Below the pieces are notes generated by a model that made no database searches, was not told the DNA's origin, and worked only from the letters and a program-made list of their open reading frames with translations. A program made the translations under genes and the position numbers. Of a stretch of DNA of 5,537 nucleotides, positions 1 through 5,537 are shown piece after piece. Within the stretch, counting starts at the first letter, position 1. Each line of letters starts with the position of its first letter. The stretch covers positions 1 to 5,537 of the forward strand of contig DAIDKA010000269.1 of assembly GCA_027451085.1 (NCBI GenBank). The letters run 5' to 3'. The DNA comes from Gammaproteobacteria bacterium. GTDB lineage: Bacteria > Pseudomonadota > Gammaproteobacteria > Steroidobacterales > Steroidobacteraceae.

Positions 1-794
1 GCCTGGTGGCCGACGTCCCACAGCAGCCGGTCACGCGGCGTGACGTAGTGCGTGCCCGGGTAGACGGTGAACCGCGGCACCTTGCGCGACACCTGGCCCG
101 TCAGCGGATCGAACAGCGTGATCGAGTCGATGGTGTCGTCGAAAAGCTCGATGCGCACCGCCTCGCGTTCGGCCTCGGCCGGGAACACGTCGATGACATC
201 GCCGCGCACCCGGTAGGTGCCCTGCGTCAGGTCGAGCTCGTTGCGGGTGTACTGCATGTCCGCCAGCCGCCGCAGCAGCCGGCGCTGGTCCATGCGCTCG
301 CCGCGCACCAGGTGCAGCACCATCGCCAGGTACGCCTGCGGATCACCCAGGCCGTAGATGGCTGAAACAGTGGCGACAATGATCGAATCCGGACGCTCCA
401 GCAGCGCCTTGGTGGCTGACAGGCGCATCTGCTCGATATGCTGGTTGACCGAGGAATCCTTCTCGATGTACGTGTCCGAGGACGGCACGTAGGCCTCGGG
501 CTGGTAGTAGTCGTAGTAGGAAACGAAGTATTCCACCGCGTTTTCCGGGAAAAACTCGCGGAACTCGCCGTACAGCTGTGCGGCGAGCGTCTTGTTGTGC
601 GCCAGCACCAGCGCCGGGCGCTGCACGTTCTGGATGACGCAGGCCACGCTCATTGTCTTGCCCGACCCGGTGACGCCCAGCAAAGTCTGGTGCGCAAGCC
701 CGCTTTGCAGGCCTTCCGTGAGCTTTGCAATCGCCGCAGGCTGATCACCGGCGGGCGCGTAGCTGGACTTGAGCTTGAACGGCGAGCGTTCCAT
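1..794 (-). CDS. uvrB: UvrABC excinuclease subunit B, N-terminal part (partial, runs off left edge)
   Basis: UvrB is the ATP-dependent damage-verification subunit of nucleotide excision repair: UvrA loads it onto damaged DNA, and it then recruits UvrC for the incisions. The 264 visible codons read MERSPFKLKSSYAPAGDQPA at the start, close to the usual FxLxSxxxPxGDQPxAI opening. They contain Walker A GVTGSGKT (about residues 40-47, K46), then AHNKTLAAQLYGEF, and the diagnostic beta-hairpin segment YYDYYQPEAYVPSSDTYIEKD that clamps one DNA strand. VRGDVIDVFPAE follows further on. The later helicase motifs and the UvrC-binding C-terminus lie outside the window; the family is about 670 residues long. 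I chose ATG at 794 because it aligns with the family N-terminus. An in-frame GTG at 821 would add nine residues and lies just downstream of a -10-like element, so a leaderless GTG start is possible. Neither start has a clear Shine-Dalgarno sequence. The gene is divergent from the aminotransferase gene. Confidence 0.97.
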   Translation of the reverse strand, partial: MERSPFKLKSSYAPAGDQPAAIAKLTEGLQSGLAHQTLLGVTGSGKTMSVACVIQNVQRPALVLAHNKTLAAQLYGEFREFFPENAVEYFVSYYDYYQPEAYVPSSDTYIEKDSSVNQHIEQMRLSATKALLERPDSIIVATVSAIYGLGDPQAYLAMVLHLVRGERMDQRRLLRRLADMQYTRNELDLTQGTYRVRGDVIDVFPAEAEREAVRIELFDDTIDSITLFDPLTGQVSRKVPRFTVYPGTHYVTPRDRLLWDVGHQ

Positions 795-804
795 GGAGGT
801 GGGT

Positions 805-834
805 TTGGTGGAGGCCGACACGATCCCGTAATAT
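805..834 (+). promoter_or_regulatory. Putative promoter of the aminotransferase gene
   Basis: TTGGTG (805-810) and TAATAT (829-834) are separated by 18 bases and point toward the gene starting at 875, giving a leader of roughly 34 nucleotides. The -35 half overlaps the first uvrB codons if the GTG at 821 is used. The leader carries a tandem TTCCCGCG repeat (841-848 and 851-858). Assigned by pattern only. Confidence 0.45.
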
Positions 835-835
835 A
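830..835 (-). promoter_or_regulatory. Possible -10 element for uvrB
   Basis: On the minus strand TATATT occupies 835 to 830, eight bases before the GTG at 821 and 35 before the ATG at 794. No good -35 hexamer lies 16-18 bases upstream; that stretch is the GC-rich repeated TTCCCGCG block. The element overlaps the plus-strand TAATAT proposed for the aminotransferase gene, so the two polymerases would compete for the same bases. No CTG-N10-CAG SOS box is visible between the two genes, unlike E. coli uvrB. Confidence 0.35.
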
Positions 836-874
836 TCGCCTTCCCGCGGATTCCCGCGATGGCTCCAAGAGTTC

Positions 875-2086
<1,212 letters not shown>

Positions 2087-2087
2087 A

Positions 2088-2141
2088 GCGTCGGCGCATC
2101 ACCTGCCGCAGATCAATCTGCGGATGGGTGATGCAAGACGC
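2088..2141 (+). terminator. Large imperfect hairpin just after the aminotransferase stop codon
   Basis: Nested inverted repeats begin one base after the TGA: GCGTC (2088-2092) with GACGC (2137-2141), GCATCACC (2096-2103) with GGTGATGC (2127-2134), and CCGCAGA (2106-2112) with TCTGCGG (2117-2123), closing on a TCAA loop. Two U-G wobbles join the middle and top stems, so about 20 Watson-Crick pairs stack in a 54-nt element. No T-tract follows, so a simple intrinsic terminator is not proven. It may instead protect the mRNA 3' end, help Rho-dependent ending, or be a dispersed palindromic repeat. Confidence 0.6.
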
Positions 2142-2177
2142 TTGACGTCATAGGGGCGCATACGCAGAATGCGCCCC
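2142..2177 (+). promoter_or_regulatory. Promoter of tRNA-Asn with stringent-type discriminator
   Basis: TTGACG (2142-2147, five of six consensus bases) is followed after exactly 17 bases by CAGAAT (2165-2170, four of six). GCGCCCC (2171-2177) comes next. A GC-rich discriminator of this type between the -10 and the start site is typical of stable-RNA promoters that are shut down by ppGpp/DksA in proteobacteria. The predicted start is near 2177, about 33 bases before the mature tRNA. The spacer and discriminator also form the arms of an inverted repeat (2153-2177). Confidence 0.65.
2153..2177 (+). repeat. Inverted repeat spanning the tRNA promoter -10 region
   Basis: GGGGCGCAT (2153-2161) pairs perfectly with ATGCGCCCC (2169-2177) around a 7-base centre. 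The left arm is in the promoter spacer; the right arm covers the last two bases of the -10 element and the whole discriminator. In readthrough RNA from the upstream gene it would make a strong nine-pair stem. In DNA it could be a protein site. Confidence 0.6.
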
Positions 2178-2198
2178 CGCCCTCTCCAAGGGCGGTTT
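2177..2198 (+). terminator. GC-rich hairpin with short T-run before tRNA-Asn
   Basis: CCGCCCT (2177-2183) pairs with AGGGCGG (2189-2195) across the loop CTCCA, then TTTGT follows. This resembles an intrinsic terminator with a weak U-tract and could stop transcripts from the aminotransferase gene. It also lies at or just after the predicted tRNA start site, so it may instead fold in the leader of the tRNA precursor. Confidence 0.45.
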
Positions 2199-2209
2199 GT
2201 CAGTAGCGT

Positions 2210-2284
2210 TCCCTGGTAGCTCAGCGGTAGAGCGTCGGACTGTTAATCCGTTGGTCGTTGGTTCGATTCCAACCCAGGGAGCCA
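2210..2284 (+). tRNA. tRNA-Asn, anticodon GTT
   Basis: All four arms fold. The seven-pair acceptor stem is TCCCTGG (2210-2216) with CCAGGGA (2274-2280); the D stem is GCTC/GAGC with the GG of the D loop at 2226-2227. The anticodon loop CTGTTAA (2240-2246) holds GTT at 2242-2244, the variable loop is TGGTC, and the T stem GTTGG/CCAAC encloses TTCGATT. The discriminator base is G at 2281 and CCA is encoded (2282-2284). The GUU anticodon reads AAC and AAU. The outermost anticodon-stem pair (2235 with 2251) is T opposite T rather than a proper pair. The gene has its own promoter and marks the end of the housekeeping block; tRNA 3' ends such as this are frequent integrase targets. Confidence 0.97.
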
Positions 2285-2496
2285 ACTGAATCAAGGGCTT
2301 GCGCGCCTCATCGAACACCCCCAAGCGGCACTGCAGCCCAATCCTGACCGCCGTCCCTCGGGTCTTCCGCGAACACAGCCACGTGTCTTACATCAGGGGC
2401 TTCGGCAGTTCCACGATGGCACATGGTGCGCGAGGACACTGGAGCTGCTGGCCGGAGGCTGTTCAAACACCCCGTGAGGGCAGGCCATCTGGCTTG

Positions 2497-2886
2497 TCAG
2501 ACGCCGCGCACAGCGAGGATCTCGAATCCTGCCAGCTTCTTCCAGTTCGAGTCCGCGGTCACAACTCGCGCGCCGCGCACCCGCGCCAGCGCCAGGCAAC
2601 TGCGGTCACCAAGTGAGAGCCCCAACGGTCTGGTCGTCGGCCGCAGGGCTGCGGCAATGCTGGCCTGCTCCTCATCGAAAGGGATCACATCCAGCCCGAA
2701 CGCGGACAACTCGCGCGCGATGTCACCGGCCTTCAGGCGTCGCTCGGCGAGTTTGGCACCGACTTCTGACCAGTTGACGGCACTGACCTCACCGCCAGGC
2801 TGCGACAGCAGTTCCAGTACCGCCTCCGCACCCGGTTCAGCAAAAGCCACCGCCAGCAAGGCGGATGCATCGTAGACCGTGTTCAT
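2497..2886 (-). CDS. vapC: VapC-family PIN-domain toxin (ribonuclease)
   Basis: A 129-residue PIN-domain protein. VapC toxins are Mg2+-dependent RNases that cut tRNA or rRNA and stop translation when the paired antitoxin is degraded. The acidic catalytic set is all present: D6 in VYDASALLA, E41 in SAVNWSEV, D94 in SLGDRSCLALA and D112 in VTADSNW. Length is normal for the family and the frame is intact, so activity is expected. The ATG at 2886 overlaps the antitoxin stop as ATGA, meaning translational coupling with the antitoxin made first. The target RNA cannot be told from the sequence. The downstream flank has no convincing terminator. Confidence 0.92.
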   Translation of the reverse strand: MNTVYDASALLAVAFAEPGAEAVLELLSQPGGEVSAVNWSEVGAKLAERRLKAGDIARELSAFGLDVIPFDEEQASIAAALRPTTRPLGLSLGDRSCLALARVRGARVVTADSNWKKLAGFEILAVRGV

Positions 2887-3131
2887 TCGTGCGAGGCCGC
2901 TTCCCGCCGCTCGCGCAGCAACTCATCCACCGCGGGATTCAGGGGATCGCGCAGATGCGCCAGACGCTGCTGCATCTGACGCAGGGCAGCCAGGCGGCTG
3001 ACGATGCGGATTTCGCCATCCACGACCGAGATCGACAGCGGCTCCCCTTCGCGCAGGCCCAGCTCCCGCCGGATGGTGGCCGGGATCAGGACGCGACCTT
3101 CCTTGCTGAGATTGGCAGTATGCTCGCTCAT
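2883..3131 (-). CDS. vapB: AbrB/MazE-fold antitoxin of the VapBC pair
   Basis: An 82-residue protein with an N-terminal SpoVT-AbrB swapped-hairpin DNA-binding domain: SKEGRVLIPATIRRELGLREGEPL (about 9-32), then ISVVDGEIRIV. A charged C-terminal tail (about 45-82, RLAALRQMQQRLAHLRDPL and onward) should wrap round the PIN toxin. Antitoxins of this kind neutralise the toxin and, with it, repress their own promoter. The operon order antitoxin-toxin and the 4-base ATGA overlap with the next gene are typical. ATG at 3131 is the only conventional start, but it lacks a nearby Shine-Dalgarno; AGGAG at 3158-3154 is 22 bases away. That AGGAG is instead seven bases before an in-frame ATT (3146-3144) that would add MIRAYG, so the true start deserves a check. 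Confidence 0.9.
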   Translation of the reverse strand: MSEHTANLSKEGRVLIPATIRRELGLREGEPLSISVVDGEIRIVSRLAALRQMQQRLAHLRDPLNPAVDELLRERREAASHE

Positions 3132-3148
3132 GCCATAAGCTCGAATAA

Positions 3149-3189
3149 TGTCACTCCTGAAAAAGTGACAGGATTATAGATTCCTGTCA
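3149..3189 (-). promoter_or_regulatory. vapBC promoter and overlapping inverted-repeat operator
   Basis: On the minus strand a perfect TATAAT sits at 3178-3173, about 42 bases before the antitoxin ATG. Two overlapping inverted repeats cover it. TGACAGGA (3166-3173) with TCCTGTCA (3182-3189) has an 8-base centre that holds most of the -10. TGTCACT (3149-3155) with AGTGACA (3164-3170) has another 8-base centre. They share the middle TGACA, giving three alternating half-sites. The -35 position at normal spacing is poor (CAGCCA), while a TTGACA (3190-3185) lies only six bases before the -10. Binding of the VapBC complex here would block polymerase; that role is inferred from how toxin-antitoxin operons usually work. 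Confidence 0.65.
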
Positions 3190-3335
3190 ATGAGATGGCT
3201 GACTGGATGGCATTTCCGGACCTGGACGATGTCATCGCCTGATGGGGCGTTTCTGCCCATCCAGGCAAAAATTCCTGGCACAGTTTTGACACACTGCGTT
3301 GCTCGTGCGCGAGGGTCTCGAGAACCAAGCTACTG

Positions 3336-3347
3336 TTACAGCTGTAA
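3336..3347. repeat. Perfect 12-bp palindrome after the res stop codon
   Basis: TTACAGCTGTAA is self-complementary and lies 20 bases past the end of res, within the 235-bp gap between res and vapB (3132-3366). That gap also holds an imperfect inverted repeat at 3237-3266 (GCCTGATGGG with CCCAT, a bulged C, and CAGGC). Neither structure is followed by a T-run on the minus strand, so no intrinsic terminator for res can be named. No credible gene is seen in the gap. Confidence 0.5.
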
Positions 3348-3366
3348 ATGACGTGCCACAGATTAC

Positions 3367-5537
3367 TTATTGCACCAGCGCCATAAGCTGCCCGAAATTC
3401 TCCACAACGTCATACCTGACGTTCTCCGGCGCATAGCGCCGGTTCATTTCCTCAAAGAACTTCCGGGCGCAGTCGATCTTCGTGGCCTCGATCGGACGCA
3501 GATCCAAGGAGGACATGGAGCCCTTTGTCTCGGCCACGAAGTAGATGTGCTTCACCGCGCCTTCCTTGAAGGTGACGGCCCAATCCGGGTTGTAATCACC
3601 GACTGGCGTCGGGATCAGGAAGCCCCGGGGCAGCTTGGCGTACACCACAACCTCGCTACTGGCTTCCAGTGCTTCGGCAAATTCTCGCTCTGGCTTGGAA
3701 CCGGAATCCGGCAGTACAAAGTCGTAGATGTGGTGTTTCGGTGTCTGTACGGCTTGACTGAAATCCTGCTTGGTCTGCCCCGCGGTGAAGATGTCCAGGT
3801 CATATTTTTCTTCCACCGGATCGTAAGCCAGGTGCTCGATGATCACGGTGGCCTTCTGCTCATTGATCAGCCGGATGGCCTCCGCAATAAAGCTCTCAGG
3901 GTTTGACCGATACTGAGCAAAGACAGCAACATTGATGCCCTGCAGGATTTTCGCCACCGTGCTTCGCGTCAGCACTGTTCCTTCGGCGACTTTCCCCAGC
4001 AGGTCGTACTTCACTGCAGACTCAGCCGAGGTCCGGATGGTTTCCGTCTCAGTCATGTTGACTCGAAATGAGCTACCGCTTACGAGTTCATCGTAGCTGA
4101 CCTTGGCGGTCTGTTCACCCCGCTGGATGGTGTACTGCAGCGGTGTCACTCGCAGCCCCCTATGGGGATCGTTCAGCGTCGCAATGGCCTTGCGAACCAG
4201 CTCATCCGAATCGAAGGCCACACTGTACGCCGCCTTTCGGTTGATCCGATGCCACAGCGCCTTGAACTCCTGCTTCTGGAAATTGGCATTGAGCGGATTC
4301 TTTTTCGGCTTCCGGTCATCGCCGATATCCGGCAGCTGCTTTTGGTTAAAGACACTGTCGATCAGCGTGATGATCTGCTCCGCATAGGGCTTCAGCTCCG
4401 GCGGTAGATCAGCCAGCGTGCCCTCCTTCCGCGCCGTGCTATAGCCTTCGGTGATATGGTCGGAATCGTCGGTGTAATCGTTCTTGACCAGGTAGCGGTA
4501 GATTTGCTTTGCCAGTTGCGGTGTGACCTGCACGTCGCCGGCGGACGTCTTGAGCACCTTGCCCGTGAAGTAGTCCTCGTTCGCCACCTTTGGCCGTGCG
4601 GATAGGGAATCGCTGATGTCCTTCTGCAATCCCGCGACAAAATCCTTGTAGCTCTCGCTGGCCACCACGGTCAGGACATTGACATCGTGGACCGTGGCAG
4701 GGTTATCCATCCGGTCGCCCTGCTGGTTGACGGACAGCCGCAGGCCGCGGCCGACCTCCTGGCGCCGCGAGACCGTGTTGTCGCTGTGCTTCAGGGTGCA
4801 GATGACAAAGACATTCGGGTTGTCCCACCCCTCACGCAAGGCGGAATGGGAAAAGATGAACCGCACCGGCTCCTGGAAGGACAGCAGGCGCTCCTTGTCT
4901 TTCAGAATCAGGTCATAGGCATCCACATCATCCGAGAGCCCGGCGTTTTCGCCACGGGCGGCGACTGACGGGTCTTCAAGACGGCCGGACTTTTTGTCGA
5001 TGGAGAAATATCCATTGTGCGTCCTGCCCGACGCGATCCCCTTCAGGTACTTCATGTAAGGGGTATCTTCCAGCTGCAGGATCTCATTCAGGACCTGGGC
5101 GTATTCCTCCTCGAACGCGCGAGCATACTCGCCCTTCCCGTCGGCCTGGCCGTAGTCCCGGTACTTGGCAACTTCGTCGATGAAGAACAAGGTCAGCACC
5201 TTGATCCCCTGGAGGAACAAAGACTGCTCCTTGTCGAAGTGGGCCTTGATGGCCTCCCGGATCTGCATGCGACGCAGCGCCGCCTCGCTCACATCGCCAA
5301 CGGCATCGCCAGCCGCCAGTTCCACGCCATTGGTGAAACTCAGGGTGTCCGTATTGGCGTTGATGTCCGAAACCACGTACCCATCCCGGTACTGGTCCAG
5401 CTCATTGGACAGCACGAACAGATTGTCGCCCTTGCCGATCTTTCGCAGGATGCGCTTGATGGCGCCACCGGTCAGTTTCTGTTCCAGCTCCACGCGCGCC
5501 ATCGGCGGCTTCGTATTGGATATCTCGATGCCCTGCA
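3367..5537 (-). CDS. res: Type III restriction endonuclease subunit Res, C-terminal part (partial, runs off right edge)
   Basis: Res is the ATP-dependent motor and nuclease of type III restriction; with the Mod methyltransferase it cuts DNA near unmethylated asymmetric sites. The frame is open from the right edge to the TAA at 3369-3367, about 723 codons. The ATG at 5502 is internal, because QGIEISNTKPP reads straight into it. Counting from that methionine, superfamily 2 helicase motifs appear at SALREGWDNPNVF (220-232) and RRQEVGRGLRL (246-256, arginine finger region). The C-terminal PD-(D/E)xK nuclease shows NPDWAV (D640) and VAETKG (E658, K660), then EATKIDCARKFF, as in known type III Res proteins. 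The Walker A and B motifs and roughly 250-300 N-terminal residues are missing only because the window ends. mod is expected further right on the same strand. No frameshift or internal stop is seen, so the visible part appears functional. Base composition is less GC-rich than in the aminotransferase gene, suggesting acquisition. Confidence 0.93.
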   Translation of the reverse strand, partial: QGIEISNTKPPMARVELEQKLTGGAIKRILRKIGKGDNLFVLSNELDQYRDGYVVSDINANTDTLSFTNGVELAAGDAVGDVSEAALRRMQIREAIKAHFDKEQSLFLQGIKVLTLFFIDEVAKYRDYGQADGKGEYARAFEEEYAQVLNEILQLEDTPYMKYLKGIASGRTHNGYFSIDKKSGRLEDPSVAARGENAGLSDDVDAYDLILKDKERLLSFQEPVRFIFSHSALREGWDNPNVFVICTLKHSDNTVSRRQEVGRGLRLSVNQQGDRMDNPATVHDVNVLTVVASESYKDFVAGLQKDISDSLSARPKVANEDYFTGKVLKTSAGDVQVTPQLAKQIYRYLVKNDYTDDSDHITEGYSTARKEGTLADLPPELKPYAEQIITLIDSVFNQKQLPDIGDDRKPKKNPLNANFQKQEFKALWHRINRKAAYSVAFDSDELVRKAIATLNDPHRGLRVTPLQYTIQRGEQTAKVSYDELVSGSSFRVNMTETETIRTSAESAVKYDLLGKVAEGTVLTRSTVAKILQGINVAVFAQYRSNPESFIAEAIRLINEQKATVIIEHLAYDPVEEKYDLDIFTAGQTKQDFSQAVQTPKHHIYDFVLPDSGSKPEREFAEALEASSEVVVYAKLPRGFLIPTPVGDYNPDWAVTFKEGAVKHIYFVAETKGSMSSLDLRPIEATKIDCARKFFEEMNRRYAPENVRYDVVENFGQLMALVQ

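Noticed and set aside
2299..2616. 105-codon plus-strand frame after the tRNA
   Set aside because: It has no recognisable domain and an erratic composition, and it overlaps the 3' end of vapC on the other strand.
3237..3271. Hairpin followed by AAAAA, considered as a res terminator
   Set aside because: On the minus strand, the direction of res transcription, the T-run precedes the stem rather than following it; on the plus strand the stem is followed by A's. Neither direction gives an intrinsic terminator.
3286..3291. TTGACA on the plus strand in the res-vapB gap, considered as a -35
   Set aside because: No -10-like hexamer lies 16-18 bases downstream and no plus-strand gene follows.
3128..3328. 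66-codon minus-strand frame whose TGA overlaps the vapB ATG
   Set aside because: The 4-base overlap is tempting as translational coupling, but it begins with TTG, has no ribosome site or recognisable domain, and runs through the promoter and operator repeats, so most of it would not be transcribed from the TATAAT promoter.
2285..3366. Search for CRISPR arrays, insertion-sequence ends or a duplicated tRNA 3' end
   Set aside because: No regularly spaced repeats, transposase fragments or second copy of the tRNA 3' segment could be seen by eye.

Overview
The window looks like a piece of a GC-rich proteobacterial chromosome, most likely gammaproteobacterial: UvrB, a KPSxTLAV-type aspartate aminotransferase and a tRNA-Asn with encoded CCA lie side by side, an arrangement I recall from pseudomonads and relatives. 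I cannot fix genus or order from sequence alone.

Left part (1-2284), ordinary core genome. The 5' end of uvrB (minus strand, running off the left edge) is divergent from a class I aminotransferase gene (875-2086, plus). They share an intergenic region with two overlapping -10-like elements on opposite strands. After the aminotransferase comes a 54-nt imperfect hairpin, then a recognisable stable-RNA promoter (TTGACG, 17-nt spacer, CAGAAT, GC-rich discriminator), two more GC-rich hairpins that overlap the promoter and the leader, and the tRNA-Asn(GUU) gene.

Right part (2285-5537), accessory. Beyond the tRNA every gene is on the minus strand. A 212-bp stretch (2285-2496) with no recognisable gene is followed by a VapBC-type toxin-antitoxin pair: an AbrB-fold antitoxin and a PIN-domain RNase toxin joined by an ATGA overlap. 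Their upstream region has a perfect TATAAT box inside an inverted repeat. Then comes the C-terminal three quarters or so of a type III restriction endonuclease subunit (Res) with helicase motifs V/VI and a PD-(D/E)xK nuclease. Its N-terminus, and presumably the partner methyltransferase gene mod, lie beyond the right edge.

Reading as a whole: a housekeeping block ends at a tRNA gene, a classic integration target, and a defence/stability cassette (type III restriction plus toxin-antitoxin) begins right after it. This is consistent with the edge of a genomic or defence island, but no integrase or attachment-site repeat is visible in the window. I see known families throughout and no clearly new system; the most interesting parts are the non-coding structures around the tRNA promoter and the vapBC operator.
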